This document shows positions 35,704-47,697 of a stretch of DNA of 64,000 nucleotides, one piece after another; the first letter of the stretch is position 1; each line of letters opens with the position of its first letter. The notes beneath the pieces are model-generated. The model did not search any database. It had not been told where the DNA came from and saw nothing but the letters and a program-made list of their open reading frames with translations. The position numbers and the translations under genes are program-made. Source of the DNA: Mortierella alpina (taxonomy: Eukaryota > Mortierellomycota > Mortierellomycetes > Mortierellales > Mortierellaceae); assembly GCA_029449245.1 (NCBI GenBank), contig JANATF010000009.1:186001-250000 (forward strand), given 5' to 3'.

Positions 35704-37926
35704 TTATGACTCTTCCGCAGGCAATGGAAGACTAGACTGAATAACGGCGCCTCCAAGACACTGATCCTTGTCATAAAGGACAATTTGCTATAGTCAGCAC
35801 GAAAACAAGAAAGGGAGGTGAGTTCACTCTGAACTTTCAATGGTCACGCGTCAAGGTGTGAGCTGCCACTAGTTATCAGCATCTCGAAGAGGTTTTACCT
35901 GGCCAGGCGCGATGGCCCTCTGAAGATCCTTGAAACGCACTCTGAACAACTGGGCTGAAGAAAGGTCAGCTATAGCACCTGAAGAAGTAGAATCCAACGT
36001 GGGTCCGGAAACACAGGGTTCAATAGCACAGGGTTCTAGATGGTTGATCACAGAGAGGAATAGAAAGTCTTAACAGACAAATTCAGGCACAAAAATTTGC
36101 TGCGCTTCAAGGCCGCAACTTACGAGGCACTTGGCGATGCCGGATCTGAGCAGTGAATGGAAATTCCTCGTCGTTGCCTGGATTGAATCCTTCCAGGCTG
36201 GATTTGAGCAGCCTTTCTGGAGGGTGTCCAGCGATCCAATGCCATGACTCTGCGATCAGTCCTGGAGAGAACAAACGCTTGTTTTGCCTAGAATCAAATC
36301 GATGCCCCGAAAAAACTGTTCAGTAAAAACGAGAGAAAAGACGATGGAACAGGTTGTGGCCATGTTTTCCCTCTACAACTTACGTCCCCTCCACGACAAT
36401 CAGGGTGTTGGAAGGCATATCAGTTCTAAGAACAACCCACCTGAAAAGAAAAAACAAAAAACAAAAAACATCTTCGTCAGTAACTCCCATCCACAGTCAA
36501 CCTCTTAAAACAACTCTCGCGGCAGATGTGGCTCTCAAGCTTACTTGTGATGAGCATGCACGATTGCAGAAGCTTGTCCGACAGTGTACTGGAACAGTCC
36601 CTTATGTTGCCCAATCACAGGGCCATCCAACCCATTGACTCTAACAGGTCCTGGTTCCGACTCGAGATACTCCTTCAAAAAGTCACCAAATCTGCGGCGC
36701 TGCCCAACAAAGCAGATGCCCATGCTCTCCTTCTTGGTCGCCGCATTCTTCAGCTGCGAATCACCGTTCGCAAGCGCCATCTGCTTCACTGTCGGCTTGT
36801 CGTACTGAGCCAAAGGGAACAGCACATGCCTCAACACGCGCTCCGAGAGCGTCGACAGATAGTAAGTCTGGTCCTTGTTACTGTCAAGAGCCCTCAGAAG
36901 CCTTGCCTCCCCTGTCTTGGGATCACGCTCGACTCGGGCGTAATGTCCTGTCGCAAGGTAGTCCCATCCAAGAGGTGCGTTCCTCTCCTGCTCTGAGCTA
37001 GTCGTATCTTTCACGTCGTCCTCGGGTAAAAGTCGATCGTGGTGATGGTGGCGCCTGTCTGCGTTGATGAACCGATCCTTGCCAAGTCCGCCGTTCCGGT
37101 TGCACCACTCGATCAGCTCTCCAAACTTGATTTCACGATTGCATGTCACATCTGGATTCGGTGTCCTGCCTCGCTCATACTCGTGCAGCATCACCTCAAA
37201 GACTTGGTTCCAGTACTGCCTCGAAAAGTCGAGTCGCCTAGCAGGGATTCCAATCTGTCGACAGACAGCCTGAACATCTGCCCAGTCGCGGTCGGAGGTG
37301 CAGACCTTGGGGCGAATCCTTGCAGTCCTGGGCGTTCGTGTTTCAGATGGCGGCTGTGGCGAACGTTCCTGCGGTGGAGTGGATTCTGTGAGGTGGAGGG
37401 TATCATGCTGCTGAAGATCTGTGGGCGGTCGATAGGATGGCGAGGACTCGACCTCGTCCTGAGTCTCCTCTTGGTGATTCCAGTTGTGCATGTAGAGGCC
37501 TGTGACATCGTAGCCTTGGTTGTGGAGGATGTGTGCGCACATAGAAGAGTCGACTCCTCCCGACATTAGAAGGAGGACTCTCTCTTTGGGCCTCGTTGTT
37601 GTGCTGCAGGAGTCTGGAGTCTGTCTGTTCGGTGAAACCGGGTAAGGGTGGGGGTGGTCCGTAAAAGCGTGCGCCTGAGTTGTTGCTGACGAGTACAGTC
37701 GACAGGAGGACTGACGGAAGCGCGCCTCTCGTTGCAAGGACGACAAAGGGCGAGGCACTGCTCGAGTTGCTGATCTCGGGGTGGTGGCGGTGAATGAGCG
37801 GTGCCTGAGCTGCGACTGCATGGGACACTGCATGTGGACAAGCTGCCGGAATGTGGTGAGAAAGTGGGCGGCAGTGCGTTGCCCGATGCTGATGCCTCTG
37901 CTTCTGGAGTGGTTGATGGTCGACAT
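35704..37926 (-). CDS. SLM3: Mitochondrial tRNA-specific 2-thiouridylase (MnmA/MTU1/Slm3 family)
   Basis: Five exons: 37926..36545, 36440..36384, 36287..36124, 36035..35899, 35787..35704; phases all match; 607 aa. The family puts sulfur on U34 of mitochondrial tRNAs for Lys, Glu and Gln using ATP and a relayed persulfide. Visible: an N-terminal Arg/Ser-rich mitochondrial presequence (MSTINHSRSRGISIG...), the PP-loop SGGVDSS at ~122-128, the catalytic Cys in PDVTCNREIKFGEL, ATGHYARV, the second Cys in GICFVGQRRRFGDFL, FTAQIRHRQVP, FKDLQRAIAPGQ and the terminal YDKDQCLGGAVI. There is an extra Ser/Pro/Thr-rich insert between LYMHNWNHQEE and VCTSDRDW, and a His-rich insert near NADRRHHHHD. The start is the first ATG (37926). 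Divergent from the Efm5-like gene with 224 nt between ATGs. Confidence 0.95.
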
Positions 37927-38150
37927 CCTGATCCGACGTGGTGTGGTGTTTGACAACGGCGAGCAGGCGAAGCAGGGGAAGTACGAGAAAAAAGGAAACG
38001 GACAGCGGGACAACGGAGTAAAAATGGGCGGAAGCTTGTCAACATATGCACTGGCAGTCACTTATGCAGCAGCATAAAAACACAGACTCCGTTCATCCTC
38101 TTTCCTCTTCTCCCACCATCACCTCCGCACTCTGATTTTCTGTTGACACC
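37927..38150. promoter_or_regulatory. Short bidirectional promoter
   Basis: 224 nt separate the ATGs of the mitochondrial thiouridylase (minus) and the Efm5-like methyltransferase (plus). The methyltransferase side is pyrimidine-rich (TCTTTCCTCTTCTCCCACC near 38098-38116). No TATA box is obvious. Shared regulation is inferred from spacing only. Confidence 0.5.
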
Positions 38151-38987
38151 ATGAGCCACTCCGACTCTGAGCCAGAACTCTCGTCTGCAACCCTCGCCAT
38201 TCTCCAGCAGGTCATGCGCGAGCAGCAGGAGCAGCAGGAGCGATTCGAAAAGCTGCGTCAGCAGGCCGAGGAGCGTTTCGACGAGGCTCAGGAGGGCAAC
38301 AACGAGGCAGAGGAGGCCAAGCAGGCCAAGGAGGCGATCACAATGGACTTTTTCAGGGAAGACTGGCAGCTGAGCCAGTTCTGGTACGACGATGCCACCT
38401 CCGAGTCACTCGCGCGCGAGATTCTGGACAATTCGGACAGCAACAGCATTGTGTGCTGCATCAGCGCACCCACCGCCTATGTCAAGCTCATGGTATAGAA
38501 TCTCTGGCTGTTCACCACTCCTGGTCAGACATGTCTTTGTTGACACCGAGAAGGATGAAGCTAAACCACATTTTCTCTGTTTCTGTCTTGAATCTAGTCC
38601 TTGAACCCTCCCAACAGACAAAATCACTTCCTGTTCGAGTTCGACACCCGCTTTGATGTTTACGGTCGTCAGTTTGTTCATTACGACTACTCCAAGCCTC
38701 TGGAGTTCCGTCTGGCACAGGAGCTCAAGGGAACTGTGGATCTGATTGTGGTCGATCCACCCTTTTTAGCGGAGGAGTGCCTCACAAAGACGCTGGAAAC
38801 CGTTAAATTTCTTTTGAAGGAGGGTGGCAAAGTGGTGTTGTGCACAGGCCTGGTCATGGCTCCTATTGCCTCCAAGGCAGGATTACATCTGACGACATTC
38901 CTGCCCGCTCACCAGAACGGACTCTCGAACGACTTTCGGTGCTATGTCAACTACAAGTCCGATCGGTTTACAGCAAAGGATCAGTAG
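38151..38987 (+). CDS. EFM5: Protein-lysine N-methyltransferase EFM5 (eEF1A methylation)
   Basis: Two exons, 38151..38492 and 38598..38987, phase-0 intron of 105 nt; 243 aa, matching the family (about 240). The family trimethylates an N-terminal-region lysine of translation elongation factor eEF1A (Lys79 in yeast, Efm5/EEF1AKMT1). Visible: a Gln/Glu-rich coiled-coil N-terminus (QQVMREQQEQQERFEKLRQQ), the conserved DFFREDWQLSQFWYDD, a class-I methyltransferase strand IVCCISAPTAYVKLM, then FLFEFDTRFDVYG, the catalytic-type DPPF within VDLIVVDPPFL, and KVVLCTG. The DPPF takes the place of the NPPY seen in related N6-adenine enzymes. Probably cytosolic. Convergent with the Rab gene (187 nt between stops). 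Confidence 0.92.
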
Positions 38988-39174
38988 ACACGACAATAAA
39001 ATCACAACATGGCATATCATTCATATCATGTCAGCTAGATCTCGTGCGAGGAAAAGTGTCTATTGCAGTTTGTTTATCCTTTTTTTTTTTTACTTGACTA
39101 GGCTATGGTACACTGGAGTAAGTGGAGGCGAGATGAAGCACCCATTGCGGGACAAGGAGACCGACGATCAATTT

Positions 39175-40602
39175 TCAACAACAGCCTTCTGAAGCGCGAG
39201 GCTGGTTCAGTTGGATCCTGTCCGCCATGGCAGCCTCGTTGGCAGCTTGCTGGCTCGCGTGTTCCGCCTCCCTGTTCATGATTTCTTCAAGAAGAAAGCG
39301 CGCTGCATCGTCGATATTTCTGTTGTCCTTGGCCGACGTCCCAAACCTAGGCACAGCGAACCGGGTTACTCTGTTAGTGACACCAATGGAATTCAAGCTG
39401 CAGCCAGGTACATGCACCCTGGTACTGATCTGAAACAGACATGTTCTAAGCAGGCACACTACCATTTCACAAAGCCATTGTCTTCACAAAACTGCTCCAT
39501 CTCTTCAGGATCCAAGCTCGTCGACGTTTCATCCTTCAAGTCCGTCTAGAGAGTCATTGAAGGCCATTAGTCCGAGATAGCACATTAGATTGCGCGCAGC
39601 AAGGAGGTAAAAAAAAGCAGGTGACCTAAGGCCGATTAGACTGCCCCTGTGTTGTACCTTGTTTGCGAGCAACACTACAGGGATGGGTTCTCCTCCAGGC
39701 AATGACACTTTGGAATCTAGATCCGCCTTCCACTTCGGAACGGCTTCAAATGTCTTTGGACGGGTTACATCATAGACGACCAGAGCAGCCACAGCTTCTT
39801 TGTAGTAGACCTGATCGAAGAGCGATACGAAAAGAGCGACCATTAGAAAGATTTGCTACTGACATCTGGCATTCAAAAAAAAAATGTCCACAAGACATCT
39901 GATCCATGGTCCATTAGATCCCCGAGTTTGAGCTTTGCGATAAGCATTATCCATCCCCCTATACCGCATCCTGCTGATACATGCCCTTTTTCCTCGACGA
40001 TGACATGCAGTAACTGGGTATCACTGTGTGGAGAAGGTCAAAAGGCCTTCGGCATCTATTCCCGATCCAAAGTCGATTGTTTCTTTTTTCCCGTATCTAT
40101 CTCGAGAGCCTTGACGTTGCTTCGTTTGCTTATCGTGAGGTGCGCTTCCTTACCCGTGTGAGGCCGGAGAACTTTTCTTGTCCAGCAATATCCCACAGCT
40201 GCATCCGGACGACTGTGTCGGGTGACCACTGGATGACTTTGAGTGCAAAGTCAACTCCAATCTATTCGTTGTTAATCGGTTATGCCAGGTTCAGAGTCCC
40301 CAACGAGGGTAGCACGATAGGAAGTCCAGAAGCAAGTGAGGGTGGGAGAAGCACAGAGTTCATTCGATGAGCACACAACCGTGGCATTTGCTTTGAGACA
40401 AGACATGGTTCGCAAAAAAAAAAAAAAAAAAGGGCAGCATGCCTCAGGTGTCTTGACTTACGGTGGATTTGTAGTTTTGCGAAAAGATGTTGTGGACGTA
40501 ACGCTTGATGATGGATGTCTTGCCAGTACCGAGATCGCCAATGACCAGAATCTTGTAGAGGTATTCGCGAATGTCGGTTGGGTAAGGGCTGTCTTCGTAC
40601 AT
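39175..40602 (-). CDS. Rab-family small GTPase, Rab32/38-like
   Basis: Five exons: 40602..40462, 40261..40154, 39810..39658, 39545..39463, 39346..39175; phases agree; 218 aa. Vesicle-traffic switch; Rab32/38 members act on lysosome-related organelles and mitochondria-associated membranes (family knowledge). Visible: P-loop GDLGTGKTS (~22-30), switch I with YKST-IGVDFALKV split by intron 1, switch II WDIAGQEKFSGLTRVYY, TRPKTFEAVPKWKADLDSK (the Rab32-subfamily signature region), the guanine specificity motif NKTDL split between K and T by intron 3, TSAK, and C-terminal GCC for double geranylgeranylation. WDIAGQE (Ile where most Rabs have Thr) supports the Rab32 call. The ATG at 40602 gives MYEDSPYPTD. 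Confidence 0.93.
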
Positions 40603-42473
40603 GTTGCAATTTCCGAGCTGGAATTGAGTCGAGTCGAGACGAAGCGGGGATTGGTGGAGGTTGAAGTGGGCGAGTGGACAGGAAGAGGGACTTGAGAGAG
40701 TTGCGGGAGGACAGTGAGTAAGTGTGTAGGAAAGAGAGAGAGTGAGAGAGTGAGAGAGGAGAGAATAGAGAGGAGGGAGTAGAACGAGAGGCGAAAAGGT
40801 GGGTGGATGATACAATGCAAAGAAGGGGTCTGAAGAGAACAAAAAATGCCACGCGCTTGTGATGTGTGCCCCCTCTGTCCCCTCCTCTTTCCTATTCTAG
40901 ATGTGCAAACAAACAAACTCCTGGCCACACAGCTGCACACAGGGTCGTCCGGATACAGCTGTACACAGGGTATCTGATAGCTCGCGTTCGAATGTGTCGT
41001 GGAGAACCTACGAGCCGAGGCACCGCCCGTGCTTGCGTGCAACATGCCGTACTGTCTCTGCACGCACGCGCATTTCGTGTCTCAGCATCCGTGCGGGTCT
41101 TTGTAGAAGGCGTGCCCAATCCCATGCGAGAACAGGGCAGGTGAAGGACGCGTCCTCTCGGAGACCTACTCCTACGTGACATGTAATTCCGTCCTTGGGC
41201 ATACAAGCGGAATGACGACTGTACTGCACATTGCCATGACCGTTCCTTCCACCGTGACATGATACGTCGGCGGGAAATTCGTCCTTTGGTAAAAAGAAAG
41301 CCCCTGCAGAGGATGTGTTGGCTCCTCCCTCCTCTTCCTCCTCATTCTTCTCTCTCTTCTAATTTACATCCGCACATGCTAGTCTCATCCGACTGCAAGC
41401 TTCGAAACAGGTGTCTGTGTGACATGTGTAGACTACCTGTTCGGAAAAGTGCAAAGTGTCCGAGATGCTTGCGTGTCTGGATTCATGTGTGGAGTGGGAT
41501 GGAGCTGAGGCAAGGCAAATGACCGGATCTTGACCTGTATTGGACAGCATTCACCGGCGTGTCTGTGTTGCATGTTGCTACAGCTGATATGCTCTCAACC
41601 AGCCCACACATGCAGAGTCAGCATTGAATAACGGCATCAAACAAAGTATTGTAGTCTACACATGGTCGAAAGCGACAATCCAAAACACTTTGGTCTGGCA
41701 AAGTACGATGCAGTGCCGACACGCTACTGTGCACGAGATAATGCAGGCGACTGTGACCAAGCGAGGAAAAGGTCCTGCTGGAAATAGGCAAGACTCGTTC
41801 TTCCCGACACTGTCATGATATGAACCGGTAATAATGTGTATAGGCGCACCGCTTTTTGATCATTTTTTTTTGGGCCTAGCAGCCCCCTCCTCTTGCCTCC
41901 TCGCCTCTTACCTTTTTTTTGGATTGCAAGGAGCGCAATCTTGTGTCAATTGCATAAAGGGCGATGATGATGGCGATTGCTCATAAGTGTGCAAGGGAGG
42001 GTGCGCCTGACTCGCGAACAGGAACAAGGCTCGACGGGCCAGTTCCCAGCACAGGTGCGGCAGGTGAAGGCGTCCAAGGGCAGTTCCCAGCCCAGATGTG
42101 CGGATGCTTGGGTGGTGTGATTGCAGGAACATACGCGCAAGTGCCGATGCAATCGAAAGGACGGCTTTGCATTATGCACCGCAGCCAGCGAGTCACCTGC
42201 GAGCAGCGCAGTATAGTTCAACGCCCACTTTTTTCGACTCTTTCTTTTTTCTTTCTTCAGACCCATCCACAACTTCACTCACTCACTCACTCACACAAGC
42301 TCCACTCTCCTCCCCCATACCGCTGCCGTCCTCTTCAACCCCCCTTCCCTTCCATCCCCTCCGTCCCTCCATCCCCCCCCATCCCCTTTCCGTCCTCGAC
42401 CCCCGCCACCTCTTTACTTCGCTTTTTGTGCCTTGCTTAAACCTACCTAGTCAAAGACTCGTGCCAAGACAAC
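40603..42473. other. Divergent intergenic region, Rab gene / fungalysin gene
   Basis: 1.87 kb. The 40.65-40.85 kb part is GA-rich on the plus strand (Rab leader); 42.24-42.45 kb is CT/C-rich with CTCA repeats (fungalysin leader, with short CCCC runs near 42375). No gene or RNA seen in the middle. Confidence 0.5.
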
Positions 42474-44975
42474 ATGAAGTTCTCCAAGACAAAGTCCTAC
42501 TCCCTCTTGGCGGCCATGCTCGCCGTCGCCAGCACCTCCGCTGCACATCGCTCCCGTGTCCAGCCCTTTGGCCCTGAGCTGACCCACCAGACATTCCTCA
42601 CTTCCCCCTCCGTCGCCGCTAATGATGTGCATTCCTTCTTCGCTGGCTCTGCTGCCAGCCCTCAAAAGGTCGCCACTGACTTTGTGGAGCAGCATCTGAC
42701 CTCGTCCGAGTTTATTGTCAAAGATGCTTACACCTCGAAGCACAATGGCGTCACCCATGTGTACCTGCGTCAGCGCATTGATGGTCTCGAGGTTGTCAAT
42801 GGCGACATCAACATCAATGTCAAGGACGGCAAGGTGATCTCGTACGGAGACTCGTTCTACAAGGGCCGCCACTCCCGCAATGAGGAGCCTCTGTCGATGA
42901 AGGACTGGGTGACCAAGGAGGCAGAGTCCTTTGCGGATAAGGGCCGTCAGCTGGTCATGGGCGGCTGGAAGCGCCGAGGCTCTCGCCAGGTATGTTCTGC
43001 GCTTCTCTCTCTGGCGGTGCGCAATGCTGCATCTCAGCCACCTGATGCAAACATGGAACAAGGAACACGGAGAGAGCAAGGAACTAGGAACAAGGACCAG
43101 CCTGTCCAGTTTTGGGGTGCTTAAAGGAACGACTCCAACTGCACTTGTGTGCGTGTGATACCATGGTGTACATGCAAGGGTGACACATGACGGTGCGATG
43201 ACACTCACACAACCTGCACACAGCAGAGCACACCATAGCACACACTTGGCCATCATGGCACCAGACAGGAACATGGCTAACCTTGCTTAGAGCCGGTGGA
43301 TTCCAGTCCTGCAGCCACTCGATTGGGCACACCAGAACATGAAACCGGAGCCACGCAGGATGCAAATGATATCATCAGAGGACTAATTGGTTCTTTTTTT
43401 TTTTTTTTTTTTTTTGCTCTACTGTAGTCGTTTGATACCACCGAGGACCAGGATGCCAAGCCTACGCTCTCTCCCCAGGATGCACTGCTCTCCTTTGCAA
43501 GATACCTTAATGTTGAGATCCCCCGTCCCGAGGAGATGGACATTGTCTCGACAAGCTCGCTGCATTCCGACAAGGTCGAGGTCGTCATGACCAACTGCCC
43601 GCTCACTGCCGACGGACAGGTCCCTGTTTCGAGGGCCTACCTCCAGACTGATGATGGCGATTTGCAGCTTGTGTATGACTTCCAGGTCAAGATGAAGGAC
43701 ACCGACAACTGGTTCCATGTCCACGTTGATGCCGAGTCGGGCAAGGTCTTGCAGGTCGTTGACTGGGTCTCCGATGCCACCTACAACGTCTTCCCCATGG
43801 GCGTGAATGACCCCAACACTGGCAAGCGCAAGTTGGTCGTCGACCCTGAACACGAGCCTGCCTCGCCCTTGGGATGGAACCGCCAAGCCCAGAACAAGAA
43901 CTTTACCACAACCATTGGCAACAATGTCTATGCCGGCGAGAACCGCAGAAACGGAAACGACTGGAAGAACAACCCCAAGCCCGAAGCTAACGTCGGCAAG
44001 GACGGCGAGCTCACCTTTGACTTCCCAGCGGACCTTGAGAAGGATCCTTCGACCTATGTTGACGCTGCAGTCACGAACCTGTTTTACTGGAACAACCAGA
44101 TGCACGACGTCTTCCACCACTACGGTTTCGACGAGGAGTCTGGTAACTTCCAAGAGAACAACTTTGGACGCGGAGGCAAGGGCAACGATGCCGTCATTGC
44201 CAATGCTCAAGATGGATCGGGATACAACAACGCCAACTTTGCTGCACCCCCCGATGGTCAGCGCGGTCAGATGCGCATGTACGTCTGGGATGTGACCGAC
44301 CCCAACCGCGACGGAGATTTTGAGAGTGGCATCATCATCCACGAGTATGCCCACGGCATCTCTATCCGCTTGACTGGTGGACCCGCCAACTCGGGCTGCT
44401 TGGCCTGGGGCGAGGCAGGTGGTATGGGAGAGGGATGGGGTGATTTCTTTGCGACTATGTTCCGCCAGGATGCTAGCCATAACTACGAGTCGGAATTCGA
44501 CATGGGCTCGTACGCTAATGGCGGTCAAGGCATCCGTCGCTTCCCTTACTCGACCTCGCTCAAGACCAACCCCGAGACCTTTAAGATTATGGACGGCCCC
44601 AACTACTGGGGAGTCCATGCCAAGGGAGAGGTCTGGGCCCAAATGCTGTTTGAGGTCTACCAGAACCTCCACCTGCGCTTGCCCTTCACTGAGAACTGGT
44701 ACACCAAGGACAAGACCAGCTATGCCAACACTCTGGTGCTGCAGTTGGTTGTTGACGGCATGAAGTTGCAGCCCTGCTCTCCTTCGTTTGCCCAGGCGCG
44801 TGATGCCATCATTCAGGCGGAGAAGCTGTTGACCGGAGGCAAGTACCGCTGTGATATCTGGAAGGCGTTTGCCAAGCGCGGTTTGGGACCCAAGGCCAAG
44901 GTCATTGGTGCCAACTCGCCCTTTGGAAGCTTCCGCACTGAGAGCTTTGAGCTCCCCACTACCTGCGACGAGTAA
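42474..44975 (+). CDS. Fungalysin, secreted M36 zinc metalloprotease
   Basis: Two exons, 42474..42989 and 43428..44975, with a phase-0 438-nt intron that ends in a ~21-nt T run; 687 aa. Extracellular elastinolytic-type metalloprotease made as a preproenzyme (family knowledge). Visible: signal peptide MKFSKTKSYSLLAAMLAVASTSAA; an FTP-type propeptide (residues ~25-285, with VYLRQRIDGLEVVNGDIN and WFHVHVDAESGKVLQVVDW); then the catalytic domain with the zinc motif HEYAH (H477, H481; catalytic E478) and the third ligand E507 in EGWGDFF. Propeptide cleavage is probably near the SDATYNVFP region, where mature fungalysins begin; this is inferred. All active-site residues are intact. Codon use is strongly C-ending, suggesting high expression. 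Confidence 0.96.
42990..43427 (+). other. Long intron of the fungalysin gene
   Basis: 438 nt, donor CAG/GTATGT, acceptor CTGTAG. It has CA-rich segments (43170-43230) and a T homopolymer of about 21 nt roughly 15 nt before the acceptor. No ORF with recognisable content. Confidence 0.85.
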
Positions 44976-45475
44976 GCTTGTGCAAGCTGACCTGTTATGA
45001 CGACCATGATAACTGCTTTTTTTTCTATACATATATACTTGGCAGTGCCAACCCCTCTCTCCTTTCCTTTGTTTGGGTTTCCCCTTCCCTCTAAACGTTC
45101 TGTAATAATACATATAACTCGGCGAACGCCCTATACTCTGAAAAGCGAAAACGAGAAAACAACAAGGAAGCTGTTGAGGTGAAAGAGCGCGAAAGTTGCT
45201 CTGTCCGCGTGCATCTTGACAATGTGGGTGTGATGGGAGTGTCGGAGTCGTGTTGCGTAACTGGTGAGGTACTCTGCCGCAGGTTGTCATAAAAAAAGAG
45301 CGCACCCCCATAGCTTCGTCTCTGCTGCCCAGCTCACCCGATCCCCCGCACCAAACAGCCTCGTCTGCTCCCCTTCAACAGCAACAGCAACAGCAGCAGT
45401 AGCAGCCCGCCTCCTCCCCATATCCTTCTCTCCGACAACTCTCTGCTGAAAGGAAAGCAAAAAAAAAAAAAAAAA
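44976..45475. other. Intergenic spacer with leader of the F-box/WD40 gene
   Basis: 500 nt between the fungalysin stop and the next ATG on the same strand. It contains AT-rich sequence (45010-45120), CAACAG-type short repeats at 45375-45405, and a terminal run of 17 A directly before the ATG. Confidence 0.55.
45459..45475 (+). repeat. A17 tract abutting a start codon
   Basis: Seventeen consecutive A residues end exactly at the A of the ATG (45476) of the F-box/WD40 gene, so the run is 18 A including the start codon's own base. Confidence 0.95.
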
Positions 45476-47697
45476 ATGACCAACTTCCACAAGAGTAGTG
45501 TCCTATCACTGACCACCACCACCAGGACGTTGCATCTCCCAAACGAGCTGCTCCTCGACATTTTGCTCCACGTTGCGCACCATCACCCATATTCGCTGCC
45601 AACACTGTACCGCATCAATCGACATTGGTTCCATCTTATCAAACGATACGAGCCTTTGCTTTGGAAAACAGCTACGCTTGCTAGCTTCCCAGAAGTCACC
45701 TTGCCGGATTCAGAGGACGAGAACGGTCTGTCCCAACGAGATCCTGCGGCACGATGGAAGCGAGTGTATGGAATCCATCTCGGATGGTTGACGCGAAAAG
45801 CCCAGGTCCTGCTCGTGAAACCACAACGCCCCGAGCCCAGATCCGCTCTGTCCGCATCGCTGATCGCACCAATGATGACACAGCAAGAACAGCAGCAGCA
45901 GCAACCGCTATTGCATGGGCACGTCCATGATCATCATCAACTGGCGCTGCTGGAACATCATGGCCAGCACGCTGCTGCTGTCGTTTCGGACGATCGTCAC
46001 CACGGAAACGCGTTCTCTTCCTCTTCCTCTTCCTCCTCTTCATCCATGCTGTCTCATGAGCCTCCAATGGTGATCCATAGTTCTGCATCGACGCGTCCGT
46101 GCATGCTAATGGATGAGTCTATCGCCTCGCATGGCACCCACAATAGCTATAACGACAATAGTAACAGCGATAGCGGGCATGGCGGAGACACGGACGGATC
46201 ACACTCTTGGTCCGGCGTCTCGCAACAACAACAACAAGCGGAAGAAGATACACTCAGCTGCAGTTTCTGCACCTACGCCGACCTGTGCCTGATCCCACAG
46301 CTTCGTATCTGTGTCCGTGTCCACCGGAACCGGAACCAACCGTTGATGCAAGTCCTGGACTGGTCACTTCAGCATGTGGTCGAGATGGATGGCGGTGTTG
46401 ACAACAGTCATCAGGATCTGATCTCGGGCACGGCGGTCAACGAATGGGGGTCGATGATGGCCTCGTGCTCGATTGACGGCACGGTGCGCGTGTGGGACCT
46501 GAACCAGGCATTTCGTGTTGTTGGTGGTGGTGGTGGTGAACATCATCATCACCGTCGTCATCAGGGCGCCACGACTAGAGGGTCATTTCTGGACAAGGTC
46601 GAGAGGTTTGGGTGTCCGATCAAGAGTCGATGGCTCCTGACGGGACATGTTGGCTGGGTCAATGGTAAAAAAGAAAAGAAAACGCTTTTTCTCTAGACTC
46701 CCTGCCAGGAGTTTGATTTTTTGTATTCTGACGCGCGTTTCTCTTTTTTTTTTTTTTTTTTTTTGGCCTTTATCTCATAGCGGTGGCGATGGAGGAAACG
46801 ACGGTGGTCAGTGGTGGGTCTGATCATACAGTACGCGTGTGGGATGCCCTCACCGGAACGCTAAAGTACCTCATCCCCGATCTATACACCTCCCGTCCCG
46901 AACTTGGCCTCGGTGTGTATGCAGTTGCGATCCATGGGTCTTCCGTCATTGGGTCCGGATCCGTGATGGAGGGGTACCAGCTGCACGACCTGAGCACAGG
47001 AGAGTTGATCTTTGAGTTGGACGAACCCTTGTCCTCCAGGGACCATGTCCGGTTCGAGAACGAGCTGTACCAGCAGTACGCGTCGAGGATCGCGATCACA
47101 GATACGGTCGTCGTGACCAACTCCAAGTTGGAGGGTATGCTGTGTGTTTGGAGTCGACAGACGGGCGAGTTGATGTATCGGATTCATGTTTCTGCAGCAG
47201 CAGCAGCAGCAACAGCAACGGCGACTGTTGCAGTGCCTACAGAAGATGCTGGCTCGTCGCGTGCATGGAAAAGACGACAGCAGCAAGTAGGTCGATTAGT
47301 GACCTATGAGGCAAGCGGGTCAAGCGCAAGAATTCGGAGGGAGGGAGTTGCTGCGGGTGCTGCTGGTGCCGCCATGGGGGTCCATGAGGATGAGGAGACG
47401 GTGCATACGTTCAAGATCGACAAGTCTGGGTCCATGTTGATGTGCACCCTTTGCGATGGGCGGGCCACGTTGATTGAATTTGGAGCAACAGCTGCCAGTC
47501 GTGGGATACCTTGCAACAATTGGGTGGTGGAAGCATCTGGGCATGGATCGCTGACGGCTCCAGAAGAGTCGCAGCGTGTTGGGCACCAGCAGCATCAGGA
47601 GCATCAGGAGCATCAGGAGCATTATCATCATTGCGGGACGTTGGCATGGGCTTGGACCCGCACTCGTCAGGGGAACAATCGCATTGTCTTGGCCTGA
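45476..47697 (+). CDS. F-box / WD40 repeat protein
   Basis: Two exons, 45476..46664 and 46781..47697, phase-1 intron of 116 nt with a T-rich tract of >20 nt; 701 aa. N-terminal F-box-like helices (TLHLPNELLLDILLHVAHHHPYS...RINRHWFHLIKRYEPLLWKT, ~18-70) suggest an SCF ubiquitin-ligase adaptor. WD40-type blades are visible in MASCSIDGTVRVWDLNQ and VVSGGSDHTVRVWDALTGTLKYL, with weaker ones at SVMEGYQLHDLSTGELIF and GMLCVWSRQTGELMYRI. The region between F-box and blades has Gln, His and Ser runs and a CSFCTYADLC motif. A Gln/His/Glu repeat (QQHQEHQEHQEH) lies near the C-terminus. The substrate is unknown. Annotation is by motif; blade count is uncertain. Confidence 0.85.
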
